The notes under the pieces: generated by a model
Told to the model about the DNA's origin: nothing
The model's input: only the letters and a program-made list of their open reading frames with translations
The model's database searches: none
Made by a program: the position numbers and the translations under genes
In this document: positions 1 through 5,193 of the stretch, in pieces
Layout: every line of letters begins with the position of its first letter
Numbering within the stretch: the stretch's first letter is position 1
Assembly (NCBI GenBank): GCA_017382915.1
Contig: JAFNZJ010000004.1
Span: forward strand, 1-9,251
DNA from: Clostridia bacterium
Lineage (GTDB): Bacteria; Bacillota; Clostridia; Oscillospirales; Acutalibacteraceae
Direction of reading: 5' to 3'
DNA: 9,251 nt

Positions 1-788
1 ATATACCCGCCGTGCCGGAAAAGCAGGAAAAGATTGTTGCTAAATACTATAGCTTACCTATCATAGATTTTGAAACCGCCCTTTGGGAGACCATGATTAA
101 GCTTGTTAAGGTTACCCCCCAAACCGAGTATCCTGTTATGTCTTGGGCAGATGTTGGCGCATCCAACGTTATGATGAATAATGATGGCCATTTAATTCTG
201 TTTGGTACAATCAGGTACTTCTTTGAGCAGGTTTTAGGCAAGCTTTCAAGCATTCCTACAACTGAATTTGCATATCCTACCAAAGGCCAAAAGGATAATA
301 ACACCTATATGAATGGTACATTCATCAATATGGAACAGCTTTATAATATAGGTGTTCCCGGTTATAAGTTGGGCCTTAAAACTGATACCGGCTACGGTTA
401 TAGGGGCTTCCAGGATAACGATTCAAGGTACCCCTTTATCACCACCCACCGTCCTACCGAGCCAATTGAACTTATTATTCCTAAGGTAGGCCTTAAGGAG
501 CGCTGCTACTTCATGGTACAAACACCTTCGCAGACCGTTGACGGCGGTACTTCACCCGATCCGGTTGTTAAGGCGTATACACCATACCGTTTTGACTGCT
601 ATGATGAAAACGGCGTTTCACTGCGTAATGTTAAGCCTCAGGCAAGCCCTTATAAGGAATGCTACCGCAGCGGCAGAACAAACGCAGGTTTAATCCCGGT
701 TAATACTACTAAAATTATTATCAGATGCTGGACCGGTAGTGGTTATATAAGACTTCTTGGTATAGGTTATTTTGATAAAGCACAGTAG
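1..788 (+). CDS. SGNH/GDSL hydrolase-like protein, C-terminal part (5' partial)
   Basis: The frame is open from base 3 to the left edge, reading Ile-Pro-Ala before the GTG at 12, so the GTG is probably an internal Val and the gene starts outside the window. Counting that GTG as residue 1, the segment at 8-20 (a helix, then YYSLPIIDF) and the block at 51-60 (SNVMMNNDGH), followed by a helix to 75, resemble the end of an SGNH/GDSL hydrolase fold, where clostridial members usually read D-N-x-H-x-N-D-x-G-H. Residues about 90-258 are rich in Gly, Tyr, Thr and predicted beta strands, and look like an appended beta-sandwich, possibly for carbohydrate or surface binding (inference). The catalytic Asp and His positions of the block are Ser51 and Met54 here, so hydrolase activity is doubtful. 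The Ser-containing N-terminal blocks are not visible. A strong terminator follows 20 bp after the stop. Confidence 0.6.
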   Translation, partial: IPAVPEKQEKIVAKYYSLPIIDFETALWETMIKLVKVTPQTEYPVMSWADVGASNVMMNNDGHLILFGTIRYFFEQVLGKLSSIPTTEFAYPTKGQKDNNTYMNGTFINMEQLYNIGVPGYKLGLKTDTGYGYRGFQDNDSRYPFITTHRPTEPIELIIPKVGLKERCYFMVQTPSQTVDGGTSPDPVVKAYTPYRFDCYDENGVSLRNVKPQASPYKECYRSGRTNAGLIPVNTTKIIIRCWTGSGYIRLLGIGYFDKAQ

Positions 789-807
789 TGTTTAAGATTT
801 AAAATTT

Positions 808-838
808 AAAGCGGCACCCTTTTGTGGTGCCGCTTTTT
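808..838 (+). terminator. Intrinsic terminator after the SGNH-like gene
   Basis: An 11-bp perfect stem (808-818 with 826-836, GC-rich core GCGGCACC/GGTGCCGC) closes a 7-nt loop. The descending arm runs into five T residues at 834-838. The preceding A-rich stretch could give some activity in the reverse direction, but there is no minus-strand gene ending here. Confidence 0.93.
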
Positions 839-865
839 ATATAAGAAATGTAAGAAGGGGTAAAA

Positions 866-1537
866 ATGGTAAATTTAGGTAACGACTGGGATAATATTTT
901 AGCCGATGAATGGCGCAAGCCGTACTATATTTTACTGCGTAATTTTTTAAAGGAAGAATATAAAACCAAAACAATATACCCAAATATGCACAACATTTTT
1001 AATGCCCTTAAATACACCCCCTTTGAAAAAGTAAAGGCGGTTATTATTGGGCAGGACCCATATCACGGTCCGGGACAGGCACACGGACTTTGTTTTTCGG
1101 TGCAAAAGGGTGTTGACATACCGCCATCACTGCAAAACATATATAAGGAATTGGCAAATGATGTAGGCTTTAAGCACCCCGGTCACGGCTATTTGGTAGA
1201 CTGGGCAAAGCAGGGTGTTTTAATGCTTAACACAGTGCTGACAGTAAGGGCGGGTGCCGCCGCAAGCCACCGCCGTATGGGGTGGGAAATTTTTACCGAC
1301 ACCGTTATTAGTAAGCTTAATGAAAAGCAAACCCCCGTTGTGTTTTTGCTTTGGGGTAAGCCCGCGGCAGAAAAGGCGGCAAAAATAACAAACCCCCTGC
1401 ACCTTAAGCTTGAAGCACCGCATCCAAGCCCGCTTTCGGCACATAGGGGGTTTTTAGGTTCAAAACATTTTTCAAAGGCTAATGAGTTTTTGGTTAAAAA
1501 CGGTATTGAGCCAATAAATTGGCAGATAGGGGACTGA
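866..1537 (+). CDS. ung: Uracil-DNA glycosylase, family 1
   Basis: This base-excision repair enzyme cuts the N-glycosidic bond of uracil in DNA, removing deaminated cytosine or misincorporated dUMP. All family-1 motifs are visible: GQDPYHGPGQAHG at 62-74 with the water-activating Asp64; Phe77, which stacks on uracil; LNTVLTVRAG at 121-130 with Asn122, which reads the uracil edge; and HPSPLSAHRG at 186-195 with catalytic His186 and the Leu190 region that intercalates into the DNA. The length of 223 aa is normal, and numbering is within one residue of the E. coli enzyme. The ATG at 866 is supported by an AGAAGGGG ribosome site 5 nt upstream. The start lies only 27 bp after the terminator of the previous gene and no clear promoter fits there. 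The TGA stop abuts the stop codon of the convergent dehydrogenase gene. Confidence 0.97.
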   Translation: MVNLGNDWDNILADEWRKPYYILLRNFLKEEYKTKTIYPNMHNIFNALKYTPFEKVKAVIIGQDPYHGPGQAHGLCFSVQKGVDIPPSLQNIYKELANDVGFKHPGHGYLVDWAKQGVLMLNTVLTVRAGAAASHRRMGWEIFTDTVISKLNEKQTPVVFLLWGKPAAEKAAKITNPLHLKLEAPHPSPLSAHRGFLGSKHFSKANEFLVKNGIEPINWQIGD

Positions 1538-2524
1538 TTATTTTTTATAGGCTACCTCATTTTCAAGGGGTTTGCCGTTAAAATAATCATCAAAATTATC
1601 TAAGGTCTTGCGGGCAATAGCCTGCAGGGCCTCTTCTGTTAAAAACGCCTGGTGAGAGGTTAGTACCACATTTGGGTTGCTTATAAGCAGGGTAAGTGTG
1701 TCATCCTTAATAAGGGTGCCGCTCATATCCTCAAAAAACAGGTCGGTTTCTTCTTCATATACATCCAGCGCCGCGCCGCGTACACGCTCACTGTTAAGGG
1801 CGTCTAAAAGGGCGGCGGTATCAATAAGTGACCCACGCGATGTGTTTATAATAAACACATTTTTTTTCATTTTGGCAAATGCCTGCTCATTTAATATGTG
1901 GTATGAGCTTTCGGTAAGGGGGCAGTGCAGTGATATTACATCACTCTTTTCAAAAAGGGTGTCAAGGTCAACATATTCAATTTCGCTGTCCTTTACGGGG
2001 TATGGGTCATAGGCAATAACCTTCATACCAAAGCCGCGGCAAATGTTAATAAAAACGCGTCCAATAATACCGGTACCAATAACACCCACCGTTTTGCCGT
2101 AAAGGTCAACACCCATAAGACCGTTAATGCTAAAGTTAAAGTCGCGCGTTCTGCTAACGGCGCGGGCAAGCTTGCGGTTTACGGTAAGCAAAAGACCCAT
2201 TGCGTGCTCAGCCACCGCATAGGGTGAATAGGCAGGTACCCTTACAACCTTAATGCGGTCCTTTGCTGCCTTAAGGTCAACATTACTAAATCCTGCCGAG
2301 CGCATTGCCAAAATACCAACATTATTTTTTTCTAAAATATCAATGGTTTTTGCATCAACCTCATCATTAACAAAGGCGCAAACACCGTCAAAATCGGCAG
2401 TAACCTTGGCCGAGTGGTGGTTTAACTTACCCTCAAAATAAACCAGTTCATACCTGCCGTCGTTATATTCATCAAACCAAATTCTATCATATGGTTTGGT
2501 GTCAAAAAAGGCTATTCTTTTCAT
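1538..2524 (-). CDS. ldhA: D-lactate dehydrogenase-type D-2-hydroxyacid dehydrogenase
   Basis: This cytoplasmic NAD-dependent enzyme probably reduces pyruvate to D-lactate and regenerates NAD+ in fermentation. The 328-aa protein has the family layout: a catalytic domain at about 1-100 and the C-terminal end, around a Rossmann domain at about 101-290. GTGIIG at 150-155 binds the dinucleotide and Asp173, 18 residues on, indicates NAD rather than NADP. NTSRGSLIDT holds catalytic Arg230, DVYEEE holds Asp254 and Glu259, and SHQAF holds the acid/base His291. These residues sit at a constant offset of five from lactobacillar D-LDH numbering. Start choice: a TTG five codons upstream also opens the frame, but GGAG at 2532-2535 lies inside that extension, 7 nt before the ATG at 2524, so the ATG is the start. 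An exact substrate other than pyruvate cannot be excluded. Confidence 0.92.
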   Translation of the reverse strand: MKRIAFFDTKPYDRIWFDEYNDGRYELVYFEGKLNHHSAKVTADFDGVCAFVNDEVDAKTIDILEKNNVGILAMRSAGFSNVDLKAAKDRIKVVRVPAYSPYAVAEHAMGLLLTVNRKLARAVSRTRDFNFSINGLMGVDLYGKTVGVIGTGIIGRVFINICRGFGMKVIAYDPYPVKDSEIEYVDLDTLFEKSDVISLHCPLTESSYHILNEQAFAKMKKNVFIINTSRGSLIDTAALLDALNSERVRGAALDVYEEETDLFFEDMSGTLIKDDTLTLLISNPNVVLTSHQAFLTEEALQAIARKTLDNFDDYFNGKPLENEVAYKK

Positions 2525-2553
2525 AAAATCGCTCCACAAAAAATGTTTTATTT

Positions 2554-2562
2554 ATTATAACA
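2554..2562 (-). promoter_or_regulatory. Extended -10 promoter of the D-lactate dehydrogenase gene
   Basis: On the minus strand the sequence TGTTATAAT is a perfect -10 hexamer (2559-2554) preceded by the TGn extension. The hexamer at the -35 distance (TGTATT, 2582-2577) is poor, which is usual for extended -10 promoters. Transcription would begin near 2547 and leave a leader of about 20 nt with the GGAG ribosome site. Confidence 0.7.
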
Positions 2563-2602
2563 CAAATCCACCCGAAAATACATAGCCAAATGGCAAAATA
2601 TA

Positions 2603-2631
2603 TTTACTTTTTAATTTTTTTGATATATAAT
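2603..2631 (+). promoter_or_regulatory. Sigma-A promoter of the lipoprotein gene
   Basis: TTTACT at 2603-2608 (four of six consensus bases) and a perfect TATAAT at 2626-2631 are 17 bp apart. The start point would be near 2638, followed by AGGAG at 2649-2653, 7 nt before the ATG. It is divergent from the dehydrogenase promoter, with the two -10 boxes about 66 bp apart. Confidence 0.75.
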
Positions 2632-2660
2632 ATATTCAGATAAAGAGTAGGAGTTTTAAA

Positions 2661-3182
2661 ATGAAAAAAATTATTTGCTTGATGCTGTGCTTTGCCATCA
2701 TTTTTTGCTTTGCGGGTTGCGGTGAGCAAAGCCCCGAAAAGTTAGCCTATGATGAGCTTATAAACGCCCTTGAAGAACAAAAGGTTATTGCCATAAACCC
2801 AAGGGTAGAGCAGGACTCAAAAGGTCAAAAATATATTACCGCCGATGTTAAAAATTTAAGCAATGTTGAGGTTAGCGAAGTCGTGCTTGCCTTTGCGGTG
2901 TGGAACTATAAGGGCGCCCCTGTTATTATTAAAAGTATGGCAAACCCCAATAATCAAAACTATGAATTTCAACTTAATTTGCCCGATGATGTAAAAATTC
3001 CCGCCAATGAAATGTGGAACGGAATCGGCGGAGTCTTTTTGCATAAAAATTGCCCGAGTGTAAAATATGTCAAGGCAGTAGTGGTATCCTGCAAAATGGG
3101 GGTTAGAAAATTTAACAACCCACATTATAAAAACTGGAAAAAAACACTTGTAAATAAAACACTTGAGGACTGGATGAAGTAA
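2661..3182 (+). CDS. Small predicted lipoprotein, DUF5780-like
   Basis: Residues 1-19 form a lipoprotein signal peptide: Lys-Lys, a hydrophobic core, then FAG before Cys20. Phe at -3 is a slightly unusual lipobox. After cleavage Cys20 would be lipidated and the protein anchored on the outer face of the membrane. The mature part begins with a short helix, followed from about residue 42 by a beta-rich domain with the pattern ADVKNLSN...AFAVWNYKGAPV and a C-terminal NPHYKNW at 153-159. From memory this pattern fits the clostridial DUF5780 family, whose function is unknown; I could not confirm it by search. The start is firm, with AGGAG 7 nt upstream and a good promoter. It appears monocistronic, flanked by a divergent and a convergent gene. 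No enzymatic motif is visible, so no activity is claimed. Confidence 0.85.
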   Translation: MKKIICLMLCFAIIFCFAGCGEQSPEKLAYDELINALEEQKVIAINPRVEQDSKGQKYITADVKNLSNVEVSEVVLAFAVWNYKGAPVIIKSMANPNNQNYEFQLNLPDDVKIPANEMWNGIGGVFLHKNCPSVKYVKAVVVSCKMGVRKFNNPHYKNWKKTLVNKTLEDWMK

Positions 3183-3217
3183 AAAATCAGCCCCCGCTTA
3201 AATATTAAGCGGGGGCT
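3181..3217. terminator. Shared hairpin terminator, U-tract on the minus strand
   Basis: A 13-bp perfect stem pairs 3189-3201 with 3205-3217, with CCCCCGC/GCGGGGG in its core and a 3-nt loop. On the minus strand it is followed after two bases by six T residues (complement of 3186-3181), so it should terminate the four-helix-bundle gene well. On the plus strand, 6 nt after the lipoprotein stop, it is followed by AATTGTAT, a weak U-tract. It may therefore be bidirectional but with unequal strength. Confidence 0.8.
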
Positions 3218-3267
3218 AATTGTATATAAATGGGGGTAAGTTAGAACAAACTTTATCAGCAATTGAG

Positions 3268-3624
3268 TTATTTGGTTTCTTTAGCAGTATTTAAGGTAGA
3301 AATTAAAATCTTTTTTATCTCTATACAATCCCTTAACAAAGAGGCACCTTCTTTTTCGGTAATGTATTCAGATAAAACAAGCAATCTAAGCCAATATTCT
3401 GTTTCGGCAGTTTCTTTTAAAGAAATTTGAAATTTTGCAATAAAATCAGCCTTACTGTTTCCGTAAATGGCTTCATTAGCGTTAGCGCCAATAGAAGTAG
3501 CGCTACGAATAATTTGCTTAGAAATTGTGTTTTCGCGCTTTTCTTTAACAAGATATTTATTAAGCTTTACAATACGGGCTGCAAAAAGCAACGATTTGTC
3601 TAATAACGGATTTTCGGTTTTCAT
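3268..3624 (-). CDS. Four-helix bundle protein (23S rRNA intervening-sequence protein family)
   Basis: The 118-aa protein is almost all helical, with hydrophobic residues spaced for a four-helix bundle. It carries the family signature at 35-52: ISKQIIRSATSIGANANEA, written with I34 as first residue, then a KADFIAKFQISLKETAETEYWL-like third helix around 58-79 in which the DF and E-T-x-YWL residues are conserved. Members were first found inside 23S rRNA intervening sequences of spirochaetes and also occur, as here, as free-standing genes. The related Avd protein serves diversity-generating retroelements, but no reverse transcriptase is seen here. The function of free-standing copies is unknown; nucleic-acid binding and oligomerisation are plausible by family. 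ATG at 3624 has GAGGA six nt upstream. No convincing promoter was found, so it may be read from the tRNA-Arg promoter. It ends at a hairpin with a good minus-strand U-tract. Confidence 0.88.
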   Translation of the reverse strand: MKTENPLLDKSLLFAARIVKLNKYLVKEKRENTISKQIIRSATSIGANANEAIYGNSKADFIAKFQISLKETAETEYWLRLLVLSEYITEKEGASLLRDCIEIKKILISTLNTAKETK

Positions 3625-3655
3625 TTTGTTTCCTCTTTTATAAAGAATAAATAAA

Positions 3656-3725
3656 AAAGAATAAAGAATAATGAATAATTAAAGCGGCATACCAATTATT
3701 ATTTTTTCATTATTCTTTATTCTTT
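3656..3725. repeat. AT-rich 20-bp perfect inverted repeat (MITE-like or palindromic insertion)
   Basis: Arms 3656-3675 and 3706-3725 are perfect inverted copies built from AAAGAATA-type units. A second, inner pairing (AATAATT with AATTATT, 3674-3680 and 3694-3700) extends the stem across a small bulge, leaving a GC-containing loop at 3681-3693. Related AAAGAATAA units also occur just outside at 3642-3650. It lies between the tRNA-Arg 3' flank and the four-helix-bundle gene. It has no coding capacity. It could be a miniature element, a template-switch palindrome, or an AT-rich terminator, since on the minus strand the stem is followed by a T-rich run. Confidence 0.75.
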
Positions 3726-3734
3726 CTTCTTTTA

Positions 3735-3758
3735 GGCGAGATTTTTCTCGCCGCTTTT
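3735..3758 (-). terminator. Remnant tRNA-Arg terminator hairpin lacking its U-tract
   Basis: Directly after the tRNA CCA end, the minus strand forms GGCGAGA/TCTCGCC (3752-3746 with 3741-3735) with an AAAA loop. It is followed by TAAAAGAAG rather than T residues, so it is not a working intrinsic terminator as it stands. The left arm continues as AAAGC without a partner; the matching GCTTT occurs 49 nt further on, at 3685-3681. On the plus strand the same hairpin is followed by GCTTTT, but no plus-strand gene ends just upstream. Confidence 0.5.
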
Positions 3759-3832
3759 GGCACCCCCTGCGAGAATCGAACTCACATCTAACCCTTAGGA
3801 GGGGTTTATTCTATCCATTAAACTAAGGAGGC
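3758..3832 (-). tRNA. tRNA-Arg(CCU)
   Basis: Read on the minus strand, the 75-nt sequence folds as a full cloverleaf. The acceptor is GCCTCCT with AGGGGGT (two G-T wobbles), the D arm is GTTT/GAAT around AATGGATA, and the anticodon stem is AACCC/GGGTT. The loop CTCCTAA puts anticodon CCT at 3799-3797, exactly positions 34-36. The T arm is GTGAG/CTCGC around TTCGATT. Discriminator G and an encoded CCA close the 3' end. It reads AGG arginine codons. A consensus-like promoter lies just upstream. Confidence 0.96.
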
Positions 3833-3864
3833 GGATATGATAATTTGTTTATCTCTGCTTAAAT

Positions 3865-3893
3865 ATATTACAGTAAAATCGGCGGTTTGTCAA
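3865..3893 (-). promoter_or_regulatory. Promoter of tRNA-Arg(CCU)
   Basis: On the minus strand a perfect TTGACA (3893-3888) is followed after 17 bp by TAATAT (3870-3865, four of six consensus bases). Predicted initiation near 3858 leaves about 26 nt of 5' leader for RNase P removal. Confidence 0.8.
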
Positions 3894-3952
3894 TTATAAA
3901 ATGCTTAAGACTTGTTAAAATAATATCTATTGGCTTTTTGGCTAAAAAATGC

Positions 3953-3981
3953 TTGAATAGAGTGTTAAAAAATGGTAAAAT
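3953..3981 (+). promoter_or_regulatory. Promoter of the V/A-type ATPase operon
   Basis: TTGAAT at 3953-3958 and TAAAAT at 3976-3981 are separated by exactly 17 bp. Initiation near 3988 gives a leader of about 36 nt ending in AAGGAGA at 4009-4015, 9 nt before the first start codon. It diverges from the tRNA-Arg promoter. The rest of the region between tRNA and operon is AT-rich, with no operator or riboswitch that I can recognise. Confidence 0.7.
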
Positions 3982-4023
3982 AAGTAATGTATTAGTATTC
4001 ATATTAAAAAGGAGAACACCGTA

Positions 4024-4632
4024 ATGGAAATACAACTGCAGGACCTTATTGAACAAATAAAAAAAGATGGCGTTGAAGCGGCCGAGACCGAGGCCGAGGC
4101 CATAATTAAAGCCGCCAAAGAAAAGGCAGATAAAATCGTTGCCGATGCAAATGCCAAGGCTGAGAAAATTATGCAGGATGCAAAAGCAGAAAACGACCGC
4201 ACCGTAAAATCGGGTGAGGAGTCGCTTCGTCAGGCAGGTCGCAATTTGCTTATATCTTTTAGAGAAAGTGTTGCAAAGCAGCTTGAGGCCATTGCGGGTG
4301 AAAATGTTACTGCCGTTTACTCATCCGATTCACTGGCAAAGCTTATTATAACCGTGGTTGAAGGCTGGGCAAATAAACCCGATGCCGAAAATTTAGAGGT
4401 TATTTTAAACAGCGATGATTTAAAAAAGTTAGAGCAAACTCTGCTTGCAGGGCTTAAAGAAAAAATGCTTGGTGGCGTTACCCTTAAAGCAAATAATAAT
4501 TTTGATAAGGGTTTTCGCATTGCCACCAATAATGGCGCCGCTTATTATGATTACTCTGCCGAAGCAGTGGTTGAAATGCTTTCAAACTATCTTAGCCCCA
4601 AGGTTACTGAACTTTTGAAAGAGGCTGAATAA
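4024..4632 (+). CDS. atpE: V/A-type ATPase subunit E (peripheral stalk)
   Basis: Subunit E forms the peripheral stalk that holds the A/B head still against the membrane stator. The 202-aa sequence opens with LQDLIEQIKKDGVEAAETEA, the typical subunit E start, and continues as a long Ala/Lys/Glu-rich amphipathic helix to about residue 75, fitted for coiled-coil pairing with a partner helix. A mixed alpha/beta C-terminal domain (about 90-202) would bind the N-terminal collar of A/B. Length is normal for the family. It is the first gene of the operon, with a promoter and AAGGAGA just upstream; its TAA stop is 3 bp from the next start. A gene for the usual partner helix (G/H) is not seen upstream. 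The symbol follows the bacterial V-ATPase convention and is not the F-type atpE. Confidence 0.9.
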   Translation: MEIQLQDLIEQIKKDGVEAAETEAEAIIKAAKEKADKIVADANAKAEKIMQDAKAENDRTVKSGEESLRQAGRNLLISFRESVAKQLEAIAGENVTAVYSSDSLAKLIITVVEGWANKPDAENLEVILNSDDLKKLEQTLLAGLKEKMLGGVTLKANNNFDKGFRIATNNGAAYYDYSAEAVVEMLSNYLSPKVTELLKEAE

Positions 4633-4635
4633 ACC

Positions 4636-5193
4636 ATGGCTGAATATTATTTAATAGCACAGCTGCCATCACTTGATGCAGTTAATGAAAATATGCCACT
4701 ACCCATCACTGAGGAGCGGTTTTTAGAGCTTTGTGACCGCTTTTTGGGTAAAAGGGCGGCGGCCGAAATAAAGTCGCTTACCTTGGCCCCCGCACTAGAC
4801 CAGGTTAAATCAAGTTCGGTTTTGGTGCAGGCTTTTAATGAGGGTGAAAAGGCTTTAAGACTTGCCCTTGCAAAGGTCAGGGCAACTAAAAATAAAAAGC
4901 CCTTTGATTTAGGGGATATTCAGGTTTCGGATGAGCTTATAAAGGTGGCAGAAGCCGCGGTGGAGCAGGAAAGCCCGCTGGATGCCGAAAAGTATTTGTC
5001 CGACTACCGACTATCATTTTTAGAAACCCTAAAACCGGTAGGCGCTTTTTCAGAAGAATTTGTCTTTTATTATGGGCTAAAGCTAAAGCTGCTGCTTCGT
5101 ATAAGGCGGTTTGATACAGCCAAGGGTGAGGCCGCATATAAAAATATTTATAACACCATTTTGGGTGAAGATAGGCTGGAGGATAAACAATGA
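4636..5193 (+). CDS. DUF2764-like V-ATPase operon protein
   Basis: The 185-aa protein begins AEYYLIAQLPSLD and continues with an ITEERFLELCDRFL helix. From memory this matches the DUF2764 family (YYx-x-A-SLPxL then a helix with F-x-x-x-C), whose members sit between subunits E and A in spirochaete and Bacteroidetes V-ATPase operons. The remainder is mainly helical with no signal peptide, membrane segment or enzymatic motif. Its position is where the C and F genes lie in full operons, so a role in the central stalk or in assembly, perhaps standing in for C, is an inference. The start is 3 bp after subunit E with AGAGG 11 nt upstream; the end overlaps the subunit A start by ATGA, implying translational coupling and a matched supply with the other subunits. 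Confidence 0.8.
   Translation: MAEYYLIAQLPSLDAVNENMPLPITEERFLELCDRFLGKRAAAEIKSLTLAPALDQVKSSSVLVQAFNEGEKALRLALAKVRATKNKKPFDLGDIQVSDELIKVAEAAVEQESPLDAEKYLSDYRLSFLETLKPVGAFSEEFVFYYGLKLKLLLRIRRFDTAKGEAAYKNIYNTILGEDRLEDKQ

Noticed and set aside
47..304. Antisense open frame under the SGNH-like gene
   Set aside because: No ribosome site, no recognisable family, and fully covered by a clear coding frame on the other strand.
12..788. GTG at 12 as the true start of the first gene
   Set aside because: The frame stays open to the left edge, there is no ribosome site before it, and the protein begins inside a recognisable fold element. The gene is treated as 5' partial.
2525..2539. TTG at 2539 as the start of the dehydrogenase gene
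   Set aside because: The only good ribosome site (GGAG at 2532-2535) lies inside the extension, and the family N-terminus begins at the ATG at 2524.
3268..3624. Four-helix-bundle gene as the Avd accessory of a diversity-generating retroelement
   Set aside because: No reverse transcriptase, template repeat or variable repeat is found in the window.
3640..3730. AAAGAATAA-type repeats as a CRISPR-like or tandem array
   Set aside because: Units are short, AT-rich and irregular, with no spacers. The structure is an inverted repeat, not an array.
4009..4023. Riboswitch or leader regulation before the ATPase operon
   Set aside because: The predicted leader is only about 36 nt, with no hairpin or terminator/antiterminator pair.
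3868..4056. Minus-strand open frame between tRNA-Arg and the ATPase operon
   Set aside because: It covers the two divergent promoters and the ribosome site of subunit E, is of low complexity, and has no start signal.
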